From: Duganella qianjiadongensis
GTDB lineage: Bacteria; Pseudomonadota; Gammaproteobacteria; Burkholderiales; Burkholderiaceae_D
Assembly (NCBI RefSeq): GCF_009857915.1
Contig: NZ_WWCM01000019.1
Coordinates: 1 to 64,000, forward strand
Length of the DNA: 64,000 nucleotides
Direction of reading: 5' to 3'
Shown here: in pieces, positions 47,859-58,149 of the stretch
Numbering within the stretch: the stretch's first letter is position 1
Layout of the letters: each line of letters opens with the position of its first letter
Notes under the pieces: model-generated
The model's input: the letters and a program-made list of their open reading frames with translations, nothing else
Database searches by the model: none
Told to the model about the DNA's origin: nothing
Made by a program: the position numbers and the translations under genes

Positions 47859-48935
47859 ATGATAGATTTCAAAAGCTTGCTGGGGCAGGGTAATCCGCCG
47901 CTGGCCGGGGTGGATATCAGCACGTCCAGCATCCGCATGGTCGAACTGGCGCAGGCCGGCAAAGATGGCTACCGGCTGGAGCGCTATGCCAGCGAAGCGC
48001 TGCCGCGTGGCGCTGTGGTCGATGGTAATATCGAGAATCTGGAACAGGTGGTCGATGCGCTGCGCCGGCTGTGGAAAAAGAGCGGTACGCGCGCCCGTCT
48101 GGTGGCGCTGGGCATGCCGTCCGCCGCCGTGATTACCAAGAAGATCGTGCTGCCTGCCGGGCTGGAAGAAGACCAGCTGGAAGTGCAGGTGGAATCGGAA
48201 GCGAGCCAGTACATACCGTTTGCGCTGGATGAAGTGAGTCTGGATTTCGATGTGATCGGTCCGGCCGCCAGCGGTGCGGAAGATATCGAAGTGATGCTGG
48301 CCGCAGCGCGGCGCGAAAAAGTCGAAGACCGCGTAGCGATCGCCGAAGCATCGGGCCTGAAACCCACCGTGATGGATATCGAATCGTATGCGGCGCGCGC
48401 TGCGCTCGACCGTATCACTGCCCAGTTGCCCGCTGGCGGCGCAGGCCAGATCGTGGCGCTGTTCCAGATAGGCGCGCAGGTCACGCAGATTTCGGTACTG
48501 CTCGATGGCGTCACCGTGTACGAGCGCGAACAGCCGTTCGGCGGCCAGCTGCTGACTCAGGAAATCGTGCGCAACTACGGCCTGTCGTTCGATGAGGCCG
48601 AGGCGCGCAAACGCTCGGGCGATCTGCCCGACGGCTACCATGTCGACGTGCTGATGCCTTTCCTCGAAAGCGCCGCCATGGAAGTGACGCGCGCTATCCA
48701 GTTCTTCTATACCTCCACCCCCTACACCCGCATCGACCAGCTGTATCTGGCCGGTGGCTGTGCCGTTCTGCCCGGCCTGCTGGAGCTGGTGACCAGCCGC
48801 AGCCGGATCGCCAGCAGCGTGATCTCGCCGTTCCAGGGCATGCAGCTTGGCGCCTCGGTGCGCGAGTCGCAACTGCGTAGCGAAGCGCCGGCCTATCTGG
48901 TGGCTTGCGGGCTGGCTCTGCGGAGGTTCGGCTGA
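47859..48935 (+). CDS. pilM: Type IV pilus inner-membrane platform protein PilM
   Basis: A 358-residue actin-like cytoplasmic protein. The nucleotide-binding opening is GVDISTSSIRMVEL, and later AGGCAVLPGL fits the adenosine site. It binds the N-terminal tail of PilN and links the pilus motor to the periplasmic alignment complex. GGGGAG is well placed. It begins the pilMNOPQ operon. Confidence 0.96.
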   Translation: MIDFKSLLGQGNPPLAGVDISTSSIRMVELAQAGKDGYRLERYASEALPRGAVVDGNIENLEQVVDALRRLWKKSGTRARLVALGMPSAAVITKKIVLPAGLEEDQLEVQVESEASQYIPFALDEVSLDFDVIGPAASGAEDIEVMLAAARREKVEDRVAIAEASGLKPTVMDIESYAARAALDRITAQLPAGGAGQIVALFQIGAQVTQISVLLDGVTVYEREQPFGGQLLTQEIVRNYGLSFDEAEARKRSGDLPDGYHVDVLMPFLESAAMEVTRAIQFFYTSTPYTRIDQLYLAGGCAVLPGLLELVTSRSRIASSVISPFQGMQLGASVRESQLRSEAPAYLVACGLALRRFG

Positions 48936-49558
48936 TGATACGCATAAACCTGCTGCCCCACCGCGAAGAGAAGCGCAAGCAGAAGAAGTCTGCCTTCTTC
49001 GCTTTGCTGACGCTGGGCGGTCTGATCGGTGTGGGTGTGGTGTTGCTGATAGGCGGCTATAACGCGCGCAGCATTTCGATCCAGAATGCGCGCAATCAGG
49101 TGATCAAGCAGGCCATCTCCGGTCTCGACAAGCAGATCGCCGAAATCGCCACGCTCAAGCAGGAAATCGAAGCGCTCAAAGCGCGCCAGCAGGCGGTGGA
49201 AGATCTGCAGGGGGACCGCAATCAACCCGTGTATCTGCTCGATGAACTGGTACGTCAGACGCCGGCCGGCGTGTATCTGAAAAGCTTCAAGCAGGAGGGC
49301 CAGAAAGTGGCCGTGACCGGCTACGCACAATCGCAGGAGCGCGTGTCCGAACTGCTGCGCAATCTGGCCGGCGTGTCGCCATGGCTGGAACGGCCCGATC
49401 TGATCGAAGTGAAGTCGACCGGGCTGGGGCAGGGCAAGACCACGCGCAAGGTGGTGGAGTTCAATTTGCTGGTGTATATCAAGCGGCCGCGCGATCAGGA
49501 TGCGCCCGCTGGCGCTAAAGCCAAAGCCGCCAACACCGCCAGGGCAGGGGAGCATTGA
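48935..49558 (+). CDS. pilN: Type IV pilus assembly protein PilN
   Basis: A 207-residue inner-membrane protein. The tail MIRINLLPHREEKR is the conserved PilM-binding motif, followed by one transmembrane helix (about 20-43), a coiled coil, and a ferredoxin-like periplasmic domain. ATG 48935 overlaps the pilM stop (TGATG) and has GGAGG eight bases upstream, so it is preferred over 48905. Confidence 0.95.
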   Translation: MIRINLLPHREEKRKQKKSAFFALLTLGGLIGVGVVLLIGGYNARSISIQNARNQVIKQAISGLDKQIAEIATLKQEIEALKARQQAVEDLQGDRNQPVYLLDELVRQTPAGVYLKSFKQEGQKVAVTGYAQSQERVSELLRNLAGVSPWLERPDLIEVKSTGLGQGKTTRKVVEFNLLVYIKRPRDQDAPAGAKAKAANTARAGEH

Positions 49559-49563
49559 ACGCC

Positions 49564-50241
49564 ATGGCCAATCTGAACCTCAACCTGAATGAACTGGGCG
49601 CGCAGCTGGCGGGCCAGTTCCGCAATCTGAGTGGCCGCCATCCCGGGCTGTGGCCGCTGGCGCCGCGCATGCTGTGCAGCGCAGGCGTGATGGCTGCCGT
49701 GATAGGGCTGGGCTACTTCTTCTACTGGAGCAGCCAGTTCGAAGAGCAGGATGCCGGTGCGGCGCTGGAACTGAAGCTGCGCGACGAATACCGCTTCAAG
49801 ACGGCGCAGGCAGTGAATCTGGAAGCGCTGCGGGCACAGAAAGTACAGGTGGACCAGTATGTGGACCGGTTGCAGAAGCAGTTGCCGAGCAAGGCGGAAA
49901 TGGCGGCCCTGCTGACCGACATCAATCAGGCCGGTGCCGGCCGTGGCTTGCAGTTCGAGCTGTTCAAACCGGCGCAGGTGGTGGTGCGCGACTATTACGC
50001 CGAGCTGCCCATCGATATCCGGGTCAGCGGCAGCTATCACGATATCGGCGCCTTTGCTGGCGACATGGCCAATCTGCCGCGCATCGTCACGCTCAACAAC
50101 ATGAGCCTGAGCACCGGCAAGGATGGCGTACTGACGCTGGAAGCCGTGGCCAAGACCTTCCGCTATCTGGATCCCGAAGAAGTGCAGGCCCAGCGCAAGG
50201 CGGCTGCCGACAAGAAAAAGAAGGCAGCGAAAAAATCATGA
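49564..50241 (+). CDS. pilO: Type IV pilus assembly protein PilO
   Basis: A 225-residue partner of PilN: a transmembrane helix (about 38-60), a coiled coil and a periplasmic domain. ATG 49564 (GGGGAG eleven bases upstream) is preferred; TTG 49555, overlapping the pilN stop, is possible. It ends in a lysine-rich tail (KKKKAAKKS-like) and overlaps pilP by four bases. Confidence 0.94.
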   Translation: MANLNLNLNELGAQLAGQFRNLSGRHPGLWPLAPRMLCSAGVMAAVIGLGYFFYWSSQFEEQDAGAALELKLRDEYRFKTAQAVNLEALRAQKVQVDQYVDRLQKQLPSKAEMAALLTDINQAGAGRGLQFELFKPAQVVVRDYYAELPIDIRVSGSYHDIGAFAGDMANLPRIVTLNNMSLSTGKDGVLTLEAVAKTFRYLDPEEVQAQRKAAADKKKKAAKKS

Positions 50242-50801
50242 ACACGCTGATCACAAGGGCTCATCTGAGCAAGCCGCTGGTGCTGCTGGCGCTGGGCGTA
50301 CTGCTGGCCGGTTGCGGCAATAGCGACGAGCAGGAAGTGCGGGCGTGGATGAAACAGGTCGATGCGCAGGCGCGCGTGGCGGTGCCACCGCTGGCCGAGC
50401 CGAAGAATTTTATCCCGTTTGCCTACGGGCAGAGCGGTGCGGTCGATCCCTTCAATCCCAATAAGCTGCTGGACGAGCTGGCGCGCAGCAGTGCGCGCGA
50501 AGGCAAGGGCCTCAAACCGGATATGGAGCGGCGCAAGGAATACCTCGAAGGCTTCCCGCTCGATACCATGAAGATGGTGGGCACCATACAGCAGCGCGGT
50601 GTGACCCACGCGATTCTGCAGATCGACCGTTCGGTGCATCACGTGGTGGCGGGTCAGCATCTGGGGCAGAACTTCGGGCTGATCACCAGCATTAACGACA
50701 GCACGGTAGTGATCAAGGAAATTGTGCAGGATGCAGCGGGCGACTGGGTCGAGCGCATTTCGAAGCTGGAACTGCAGGAAAGTAAGGAGACGAGCAAATG
50801 A
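50238..50801 (+). CDS. pilP: Type IV pilus lipoprotein PilP
   Basis: A 187-residue lipoprotein with lipobox LLAGC and the C-terminal beta domain that binds the secretin PilQ. It connects the PilNO complex to the outer membrane pore. It overlaps pilO (ATGA) and pilQ (ATGA), showing tight coupling. Confidence 0.95.
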   Translation: MNTLITRAHLSKPLVLLALGVLLAGCGNSDEQEVRAWMKQVDAQARVAVPPLAEPKNFIPFAYGQSGAVDPFNPNKLLDELARSSAREGKGLKPDMERRKEYLEGFPLDTMKMVGTIQQRGVTHAILQIDRSVHHVVAGQHLGQNFGLITSINDSTVVIKEIVQDAAGDWVERISKLELQESKETSK

Positions 50802-53011
50802 TGGCGCATACCAAGTCAGGGCCTGTGCTGGCCCGTGCCGGCTGGGCGGCCATATTCGCCAGCGTAGCCATGCTGCTGGCCGCGGCTCCGCTGCAGGCAC
50901 AGAACCCCGGCGCCGCAACGCCGGAAGCGACCGTAGCCCCCGCCGCTACCGCGAATGCGATCGAATCCATCACCGCCAACCGTCAGGGCGCCAACGTCAT
51001 CGTGCGCATCGGTCTGAAGCACGCGCCGGACAAGCTGCCCATCGGTTTTTCCATCACCAACCCGCCACGGATCGCGCTGGACTTCGGCGCCACTTCCAAT
51101 GCCACCGGCAGCAGCACGCAGGATATCGGCGTGGGCGAACTGCGCAGCGTGAATGTGGTGCAGGCGGGCGAGCGCTCGCGTCTGGTGTTCAATCTCAAGC
51201 GCAGCCTCAATTACGCTACCGCCATCGACGGCAAGGCCGTGATCCTCACCATAGACGGCAGCGGCGGCGTCAGCGCGCCGGTCGATGCAGCCGGCCTGCC
51301 GGTGGCGAGCACCAAGCCGGCTGCGGCAACCCGCCCCATGCTGCGCTATATCGATTTTCGCCGTGGCAGCAATGGCGAAGGCCGCGTGATCGTCGATCTG
51401 CCCAACAATCAGGTGGCGGCCGATGTGCGTCAGACGCCTACCGGTGTGGTAGTGGATTTCCTCAAGACGGGCGTGCCGGAAAATCTGCGCCGCCGTCTCG
51501 ACGTGGGCGACTTCGGTACGCCGGTGGCACAGGTCACTACGCTGGCGCAGGGCGAGAACACCCGTCTGACCATCGAGGCGCGCGGCCTGTGGGAACAGAC
51601 GGTGTACCAGAGCGACACCCAGCTGGTGATCGATGTGAAACCGATCAGGGAAGACCCCAACAAGCTCACGCAGGGTACCCAGGGCTATCGCGGCGAAAAG
51701 CTGTCGTTCAATTTCCAGAATGTGGAAGTGCGCGCGGCGCTGCAGGCAATTGCCGATATCTCGGGGCTGAACATCATCACCAGCGATAGCGTGGCCGGCA
51801 ATCTCACCCTGCGCCTGAAGGAAGTGCCATGGGATCAGGCGCTGGACGTGGTGCTGCAGGCCAAAGGGCTGGACATGCGCAAGAACGGCTCGGTGCTGTG
51901 GATCGCGCCCAAGGAAGAGCTGCTGACCAAGGAAAAACTGGAACTGGAACAGCGCGCCCAGATCGCCGATCTGGAGCCGCTCAAGTCGGAAATCTTCCAG
52001 CTCAATTACCAGAAGGCCGACGCGTTCAAGACCGTGTTCGGGCTCGATGGCGGCGCCGATAGCAAGAACCGCGTGCTGTCCAAACGGGGCAGCGCCATCA
52101 TCGAACCGCGTACCAACCAGCTGTTCGTGACCGACATTCCGTCCAAGCTGGAAGATATCCGCAAGCTGATCGCCAAGACCGACGTGGCATCCAAGCAGGT
52201 GCTGATCGAAGCGCGCATCGTCGAAGCGAGCGACACCTTTACCCGCAATCTGGGCGCCAAGCTGGGCTTCGCCGATCTGCGCACCATCCGCGGCGGCGAC
52301 TCCGGCTACCAGATCGGCAGCAGCAATACCCGCGTCGGCATAGGCGGCAATATGACGGGCGTGGGCGAAATTACGGGCCAGGTCAAGCCTACCGATGCCA
52401 GCTACAACAACACCCAGTTCGTCAACCTGCCGGCATCGGCCATCAACGGTGCGGCAGCCGGCACGCTGGCCGTCAGCCTGTTCTCGTCGGCCGCCAACCG
52501 CTTCCTCAATCTGGAACTGTCGGCACTGGAAGCTGACGGTACCGGCAAGATTATCTCCAGCCCGCGCGTGATCACGGCCGACAAGGCGATCGCGCTGATC
52601 GAGCAGGGCATAGAACTGCCGTATCAGGTTGCCACCAGCAGCGGCGCCACGTCGATCCAGTTCCGCAAAGCCAATCTGCGGCTGGAAGTCACGCCGCAGA
52701 TTACCCCCGACGGCAATGTGGTGATCGATGTGGACGTGAACAAGGATAGCGTGGGGCAGGAAACCCGCGCCGGTTTCGCCATCGATACCAAACACGTCAA
52801 GACGCAGGTGATGGTGGATAACGGCGGCACCGTGGTGCTGGGCGGGATCTACCAGCAGACCGAACGCAACACCACCGACAAAGTGCCCTTGCTGGGCGAT
52901 GTGCCGCTGCTCGGCAATCTATTCCGCAGCAATAGCCGCACCAATGACAAGACCGAACTGCTGGTATTCATCACGCCGAAAATCGTGGCGGACCGGCTGA
53001 TCTCGCGCTGA
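50798..53011 (+). CDS. pilQ: Type IV pilus secretin PilQ
   Basis: A 737-residue outer-membrane secretin. It has a signal peptide (about 1-35), two AMIN domains that bind peptidoglycan (about 50-130 and 180-270), an N0/STN domain (about 300-370), an N1 domain with KQVLIEARIVEA, and the secretin core ending VPLLGDVPLLGNLFR and LLVFITPKIV. It forms the pore through which the pilus leaves the cell. ATG 50798 overlaps the pilP stop. Confidence 0.96.
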   Translation: MMAHTKSGPVLARAGWAAIFASVAMLLAAAPLQAQNPGAATPEATVAPAATANAIESITANRQGANVIVRIGLKHAPDKLPIGFSITNPPRIALDFGATSNATGSSTQDIGVGELRSVNVVQAGERSRLVFNLKRSLNYATAIDGKAVILTIDGSGGVSAPVDAAGLPVASTKPAAATRPMLRYIDFRRGSNGEGRVIVDLPNNQVAADVRQTPTGVVVDFLKTGVPENLRRRLDVGDFGTPVAQVTTLAQGENTRLTIEARGLWEQTVYQSDTQLVIDVKPIREDPNKLTQGTQGYRGEKLSFNFQNVEVRAALQAIADISGLNIITSDSVAGNLTLRLKEVPWDQALDVVLQAKGLDMRKNGSVLWIAPKEELLTKEKLELEQRAQIADLEPLKSEIFQLNYQKADAFKTVFGLDGGADSKNRVLSKRGSAIIEPRTNQLFVTDIPSKLEDIRKLIAKTDVASKQVLIEARIVEASDTFTRNLGAKLGFADLRTIRGGDSGYQIGSSNTRVGIGGNMTGVGEITGQVKPTDASYNNTQFVNLPASAINGAAAGTLAVSLFSSAANRFLNLELSALEADGTGKIISSPRVITADKAIALIEQGIELPYQVATSSGATSIQFRKANLRLEVTPQITPDGNVVIDVDVNKDSVGQETRAGFAIDTKHVKTQVMVDNGGTVVLGGIYQQTERNTTDKVPLLGDVPLLGNLFRSNSRTNDKTELLVFITPKIVADRLISR

Positions 53012-53017
53012 TATTAC

Positions 53018-53032
53018 ACGCCGGCACGACAG
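53018..53032 (+). other. Hairpin after pilQ
   Basis: In the 97 bases between pilQ and the Ig-like gene, CGCCGGC and GCCGGCG pair around a short loop at about 53019-53041. It has no T run, so read-through from pilQ is likely; it may stabilise the pil message. Confidence 0.3.
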
Positions 53033-53108
53033 CGCCGGCGACCTGGCTGCCGGCGGCAGCGGCAGCGGCAAGAGCAGTATTCATCCTCAACCAAATGGGA
53101 AGCGCATC

Positions 53109-55286
53109 ATGAATAAATTCCGCGAATGGCTGGCGCTGCTGGTATGCGCCACTCTGCTGTCGGCATGCGGTGGTGGCGGTGGTTCGCCCGGTAGCAATAG
53201 CAATGGCGTAGCGCCGTCCAAGGCAGCCAGTGTGCTGCTGCAGGCTAGCGCCACCACGCTGGCGTCCTCCGGCCTCGATGGCACGGAAGTGACGCTGACC
53301 GTCATCGTCAAGGATGCTGGCGGCAATGCGCTGCCCAATGAAACCGTGAGTTTTACCGCCAGCTCGGGCACGGTCAGCAATACCAACCGCGTCACCAACA
53401 GCTCCGGACAGGTGACGGAAAAGCTCAGCACCAAGGGCGATAGCAGCCTGCGCAAGATCACCATCACGGCCAGTGCCGGCTCCGCCAAGTCGGCCGAGAT
53501 TACGGTGGACGTGATCAATGCCGTGCCTACCCTGAGCCTGACGACGGATTCGGGTACGCTCGCTTCCGTCGGCACGGCCGGTAACGAAGTCAGTGTGATG
53601 GCGCTGGTGCGCGATGCTAACAACACCGTGATGTCCGGCGTCACGGTGAGCCTGAGCGCGGATTCCGGCAGCCTGTCGCTGACCAGCCGCGTCACCAACG
53701 CGCAAGGTCTGGTGACGGAAAAACTGGGCACGGGCGGCGATCCGACTTCGCGCGCTATCCGCATCACGGCCAGCGTGCCGGGCGCGGCGCCCGTCAGCAC
53801 CATCGTCAACGTGGCTGGCAACCGCCTGACGATTAATTCCCAGCCCACCATCAATGCGGGCTCCAGCGCCGACGTCACCCTGAAGCTGGTGGATTCGGCC
53901 GGCAATGCGCTGGCCGGTAAAACGGTGCAGTATTCTTCCAACGCCAACAGCCTGACAGTCAAGGGCGGTGGCAATGCCGTCACCAACTCCGCTGGCCAGC
54001 TGGTGCTCAGCTACGCCGCCAGCGGCGGTTCGGCGGATGTGATCACGGTCAAAGCCGGTGGCGAATCGGCCTCGGCCAGCATCGTCATCAATGCGTCCAG
54101 CTTCGCCGTCAAGGTGCTCGATGGCGCGGGCAATGTCGAAACCACGGCGCCTATCGGCGGCTGCCAGCAGGTGGCGGTAACGGGCGGGCCGGCTGGCGCT
54201 GTCACCATCAGCAGCTCGCGCGGTACCGTGTATAGCGATGCCGCCTGCAGCATTCCTCTGTCCGGACCGGTAGCGCTGGTAGGCGGTGCAGCCAGTGCCT
54301 ACCTGAACGCCAGCGGCCCCGGTGTGGCCACGCTGACGGCCACGGTGATTGGCCAGACCACCCAGACCAGTCTGGAATTCGTGGCGCCGCTGACCAATAT
54401 CGCCACCATTACCGTGCAGGCCGATCCGGCCGTGATCGGCGCCAATGTGGCCGGCAGCACCGCCCAGCAGACCAGCTTGCGTGCCGTGGTACGCGACGGC
54501 ACGGCGCAGAACAATGTGGTGAAGAACGCCAGCGTGGCCTTCTCCATCCTGACCGACCCTAGCGGCGGTACGCTGACCCAGCCTGCGCTGGTGCAGACCG
54601 GCGCGGACGGCTCGGCCACGGTGAGCTTTGTGGCTGGCAGCAATCCGTCGCCGCTCAATGGCGTGCAGATCCAGGCGCGCATCATCGGCGGTTCCGGTGC
54701 CAGCGCCGTGGCCAGCCTGACGGTGGCGCAGAAATCCCTGTTCATCAGCGCCGGTACGGGCAATCTGGTGCAGACGCCGGGCAGCGCTTCCTACCAGCTC
54801 GACTATCTGGTGCTGGTGACCGATGCCGCCGGCAATGCCGTGCCGGGCGTGAAACTGACGGCTTCCGTGCTGCCTACCACCTACTACAAGGGCATGCTGG
54901 GCTATGCCCTGCCGCAGGGGCCATGGACCCCGGTACAGCATGTGGGCTGCGCCAACGAGGACATCAACCGCAACGGCATACTCGATGCGGGCGAGGACCT
55001 GAACGGCAATGGCGTGCTCGATCCGGGCATACCGGTCAGCGTCAGCACCAACGTTACCACCGACGCCAAGGGGCAGGCCATCGTCTCGCTGATCTACCCG
55101 CGCGACCGCGCCAACTGGCTCGATGTGAACCTGACGGTACGCGGTCAGGTGAACGGGAGTGAATCGAATTACACGGGTCTGGTACACTTACCGGGTTTGG
55201 CGGCAGATTTTGCGCTCCAGACGATCACACCGCCGGGGCTGACTAGCCCCTACGGGACATCAACTTCGTGTAGTAACCCGAATTAA
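53109..55286 (+). CDS. Big-1-type Ig-like lipoprotein with calcium loops
   Basis: A 725-residue surface or periplasmic lipoprotein. Signal with lipobox LLSAC at about 14-18, then GGGGG. It is followed by repeated Ig-like domains of the invasin/Big-1 type; each has a pattern such as VKDAGGNALPNETVSF, VRDANNTVMSGVTVSL, LVDSAGNALAGKTVQY and VTDAAGNAVPGVKLTA. Near the end, two tandem EF-hand-like loops appear: DINRNGILDAGE (618-629, complete) and DLNGNGVLDPG (from 630). It lies between pilQ and aroKB, where most relatives have no gene. A role in adhesion or pilus function is inferred from place and domains only. Confidence 0.85.
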   Translation: MNKFREWLALLVCATLLSACGGGGGSPGSNSNGVAPSKAASVLLQASATTLASSGLDGTEVTLTVIVKDAGGNALPNETVSFTASSGTVSNTNRVTNSSGQVTEKLSTKGDSSLRKITITASAGSAKSAEITVDVINAVPTLSLTTDSGTLASVGTAGNEVSVMALVRDANNTVMSGVTVSLSADSGSLSLTSRVTNAQGLVTEKLGTGGDPTSRAIRITASVPGAAPVSTIVNVAGNRLTINSQPTINAGSSADVTLKLVDSAGNALAGKTVQYSSNANSLTVKGGGNAVTNSAGQLVLSYAASGGSADVITVKAGGESASASIVINASSFAVKVLDGAGNVETTAPIGGCQQVAVTGGPAGAVTISSSRGTVYSDAACSIPLSGPVALVGGAASAYLNASGPGVATLTATVIGQTTQTSLEFVAPLTNIATITVQADPAVIGANVAGSTAQQTSLRAVVRDGTAQNNVVKNASVAFSILTDPSGGTLTQPALVQTGADGSATVSFVAGSNPSPLNGVQIQARIIGGSGASAVASLTVAQKSLFISAGTGNLVQTPGSASYQLDYLVLVTDAAGNAVPGVKLTASVLPTTYYKGMLGYALPQGPWTPVQHVGCANEDINRNGILDAGEDLNGNGVLDPGIPVSVSTNVTTDAKGQAIVSLIYPRDRANWLDVNLTVRGQVNGSESNYTGLVHLPGLAADFALQTITPPGLTSPYGTSTSCSNPN

Positions 55287-55298
55287 CTCGGACTGTTC

Positions 55299-56942
55299 AT
55301 GCCTAATGTGTTTCTAGTCGGCCTGATGGGGGCAGGAAAAACCACCATCGGCCGCATCCTGGCGCGTAAGCTGGGGCTGCGTTTTATCGATTCCGACCAC
55401 GAAATCGAAGCCCGGACGGGAGCCACCATCCCGTGGATCTTTGAAATCGAAGGGGAAGCCAGCTTTCGCCGCCGCGAAGCGGAAGTCATACGGGAACTCA
55501 CCGGCCAGCAGGGCATCGTGCTGGCCACGGGCGGCGGCGCCATCCTCAATCCGGAGAGCCGCGCCTTTCTGCAGGAACGGGGCACGGTGATCTATCTGCG
55601 TGCCAGCGTCAACAGCATCCTGCAGCGCACTGCCCACGACAAGAACCGTCCGCTGCTGCAAACGGTCGATCCGCGCAAGAAGCTCGAGGAGCTGATGGCC
55701 GTGCGCGATCCGCTGTACACGGAAGTCGCCCACATCGTCATCGATACGGGACGTCCTAACGTACAATCCATGGTATCCATTATTCTCAACCAGCTGGAAA
55801 CGCGCGCCTGCGAGGCCGCGCCCAACTGTGTGACTCAAGCCCAGCCTTCCATGAACGAAGAATCCACCATCCTGTTAAATGTCGATCTGGGCGAGCGCAG
55901 CTACCCGATCGCTATCGGTCCTGCGCTGCTGCAGGATCAGTCCCTGCTGGCGCGCCACGTGCACGGCAACAAGGTTGCCATCGTCACCAACAGCACCATC
56001 GCGCCGCTGTATCTGGAGCGGGTGGAAGCGGGCCTGCGCGCTGCCGGCAAGCAGATCATCAGCATCGTGCTGCCCGACGGCGAGGAGTTCAAGAACTGGG
56101 AAAGTCTGATGAAGATTTTCGACGCCCTGCTGGCCAGCAAGGCCGACCGCAAGACCACGCTGGTAGCGCTGGGCGGCGGCGTGATCGGCGACCTGTGCGG
56201 CTATGCCGCTGCCAGCTATATGCGCGGGGTGGATTTCATCCAGGTGCCTACCACTCTGCTGTCGCAGGTGGATTCCTCGGTGGGCGGCAAGACCGGCATC
56301 AACCATCCGCTGGGCAAGAACATGATAGGCGCGTTCTACCAGCCGCGTGCCGTGCTGGCCGATACCACCACGCTGGAAACCCTGCCGGCGCGCGAACTGG
56401 CGGCCGGTCTGGCCGAAGTCATCAAATATGGCGCCGTGATCGACCTGCCGTTCTTCGAGTGGATAGAAGCGAATATCGCCAAGCTGGTAGCACGCGACAA
56501 GGGCGCGCTGGCTTACGCCATCGCCCGTTCCTGCGAAATCAAGGCCGACGTGGTGCGTCAGGACGAGCGCGAAGGCGGCCTGCGTGCCATCCTTAATTTC
56601 GGCCACACCTTCGGCCACGCCATCGAGGCGGGCATGGGCTACGGCCAGTGGCTGCACGGTGAAGCCGTGGGCTGCGGCATGGTGATGGCAGCCGATCTGT
56701 CGCAGCGCATGGGCATGGTCGATGCGGCGACAGTGGAGCGCGTGCGCGCGCTGGTGGCTGCCGCTGGCCTGCCGATCAAGGCACCCGATCTGGGCACGGC
56801 GCGCTGGCTGGAACTGATGGAAGTGGACAAGAAGAACGAGGGCGGTGCCATCAAGTTCATCCTGATGAAACCTCTGGGCGCGCCCTGCATTAGCAACGCA
56901 CCGCAGGAGCTGCTGCTGCAAACGCTGGCAGCCAGTATCTAA
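55299..56942 (+). CDS. aroKB: Fused shikimate kinase / 3-dehydroquinate synthase
   Basis: A 547-residue single reading frame joining two shikimate-pathway enzymes. Residues 1-170 are shikimate kinase, with the P-loop [11 protein letters not shown] (8-18), DSDHEIE, and the ATGGGA substrate site. Residues 185-547 are 3-dehydroquinate synthase, with [14 protein letters not shown], the zinc ligands in AEVIKYG and [10 protein letters not shown], and [12 protein letters not shown]. No stop lies between them, and the internal ATG 55851 has no ribosome site, so a true fusion is likely. The two enzymes catalyse steps two and five of the pathway. It starts 12 bases after the Ig-like gene. Confidence 0.93.
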   Translation: MPNVFLVGLMGAGKTTIGRILARKLGLRFIDSDHEIEARTGATIPWIFEIEGEASFRRREAEVIRELTGQQGIVLATGGGAILNPESRAFLQERGTVIYLRASVNSILQRTAHDKNRPLLQTVDPRKKLEELMAVRDPLYTEVAHIVIDTGRPNVQSMVSIILNQLETRACEAAPNCVTQAQPSMNEESTILLNVDLGERSYPIAIGPALLQDQSLLARHVHGNKVAIVTNSTIAPLYLERVEAGLRAAGKQIISIVLPDGEEFKNWESLMKIFDALLASKADRKTTLVALGGGVIGDLCGYAAASYMRGVDFIQVPTTLLSQVDSSVGGKTGINHPLGKNMIGAFYQPRAVLADTTTLETLPARELAAGLAEVIKYGAVIDLPFFEWIEANIAKLVARDKGALAYAIARSCEIKADVVRQDEREGGLRAILNFGHTFGHAIEAGMGYGQWLHGEAVGCGMVMAADLSQRMGMVDAATVERVRALVAAAGLPIKAPDLGTARWLELMEVDKKNEGGAIKFILMKPLGAPCISNAPQELLLQTLAASI

Positions 56943-56956
56943 GCGGACCATAAGCC

Positions 56957-58093
56957 ATGCTGCCCGACGACCTCCTCGCCCCTTATGCTGCCCATGCATC
57001 GGGCGGCGGCGGGCGCCGCTTTGCCGAAACGCCGCACGCCTCGCGCAGCGAGTTCCAGCGCGACCGCGACCGCATCATCCATTCGTCGGCCTTCCGCCGG
57101 CTCGAGTACAAGACCCAGGTATTCCTCAATCACGAGGGCGATCTGTTTCGCACCCGGCTGACCCATAGTCTGGAAGTGGCGCAGATCGGCCGTTCGCTGG
57201 CGCGCAATCTGCGCCTGAACGAGGATCTGGTGGAAGCCATCTCGCTGGCGCACGATCTGGGCCACACGCCGTTCGGCCACGTGGGGCAGGATGTGCTCAA
57301 CGAGTGCATGCAGGAGCATGGCGGCTTCGAACACAATCTGCAAAGCCTGCGCGTGGTGGACGAGCTGGAAGAGCATTACGGCGCCTACGATGGCCTGAAC
57401 CTGATGTTCGAAACCCGCGAGGGCATACTCAAGCACTGCTCGCTCAATAATGCCCGCTTGCTGGGGCCGGTAGCGCAGCGCTTTATCGACCGCACCCAGC
57501 CATCGCTGGAAGCCCAGCTGACCAATCTGGCCGACGAAATTGCCTACAACAGCCACGATATCGATGACGGTCTGCGCTCCGGCCTGATCACCATCGCGCA
57601 GCTGGAGCAGGTGGAATTCTTCGCCCGCCTGTGGCGCGATGTGCAGCAGCATTTTCCCGGCCTGTCGGGCCGCCGTGCCATCTACGAAACCTTGCGCCGT
57701 CTGATTACGGCACTGGCCGACGATCTGATCGTCACCTCCAGCCGCCTGCTGGCCGATGCCGCGCCTAAGAGCATAGACGAGGTGCGCGCCGCGCCGCCGC
57801 TGATCCGCTTCTCCGATCCTATGCGCAAGGATGCGACGGAACTCAAGCGCTTCCTGCGCGAGAATCTGTACCGCCACTACAAGGTCAACCGCATGCGCGT
57901 CAAAGCCAGCCGCATCGTGCGCGAGCTGTATGGCGCTTTCATGGCCGATCCTGTGCTGCTGCCGCCCGACTATCAGGACAAGTCAGGCGACGTCAGCAAG
58001 CAGGCCCGCAAGATAGCGGACTACATCGCTGGCATGACGGACCGCTACGCTATCCGCGAACACCGCCGCCTGTTCTCGCTCGAAGAACTGTAA
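56957..58093 (+). CDS. dgt: dGTP triphosphohydrolase-like protein
   Basis: A 378-residue HD-domain enzyme that removes triphosphate from deoxynucleotides. The metal ligands are in [10 protein letters not shown] (His), [11 protein letters not shown] (His-Asp) and [12 protein letters not shown] (Asp). Its length is that of the type 2 (shorter) family rather than E. coli Dgt. It lies 14 bases after aroKB, as in other beta-proteobacteria. Confidence 0.95.
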   Translation: MLPDDLLAPYAAHASGGGGRRFAETPHASRSEFQRDRDRIIHSSAFRRLEYKTQVFLNHEGDLFRTRLTHSLEVAQIGRSLARNLRLNEDLVEAISLAHDLGHTPFGHVGQDVLNECMQEHGGFEHNLQSLRVVDELEEHYGAYDGLNLMFETREGILKHCSLNNARLLGPVAQRFIDRTQPSLEAQLTNLADEIAYNSHDIDDGLRSGLITIAQLEQVEFFARLWRDVQQHFPGLSGRRAIYETLRRLITALADDLIVTSSRLLADAAPKSIDEVRAAPPLIRFSDPMRKDATELKRFLRENLYRHYKVNRMRVKASRIVRELYGAFMADPVLLPPDYQDKSGDVSKQARKIADYIAGMTDRYAIREHRRLFSLEEL

Positions 58094-58119
58094 TTTGAGT
58101 TTCCTCAATCGTGCGGCCT

Positions 58120-58149
58120 TGATCATCCCTGCTGCCAAGGGGATGATCA
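58120..58149 (+). promoter_or_regulatory. Hairpin covering the ribosome site of the next gene
   Basis: TGATCATCCC (58120-58129) pairs perfectly with GGGATGATCA (58140-58149), ending three bases before the ATG at 58153. The likely Shine-Dalgarno AAGGGG (58137-58142) is partly in the 3' arm. Translation of the small gene may therefore depend on opening the stem; it could also end the dgt message. Confidence 0.45.

Noticed and set aside
49650-50801. A 383-codon frame fusing pilO-antiframe sequence to pilP
   Set aside because: Only the part from 50238 has the lipoprotein signal and PilP domain; the upstream part is out of frame with pilO.
55851-56942. A separate aroB gene starting at the internal ATG
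   Set aside because: No ribosome site precedes it and the upstream frame is open through the junction, so the fusion is the simpler reading, though an internal start cannot be excluded.
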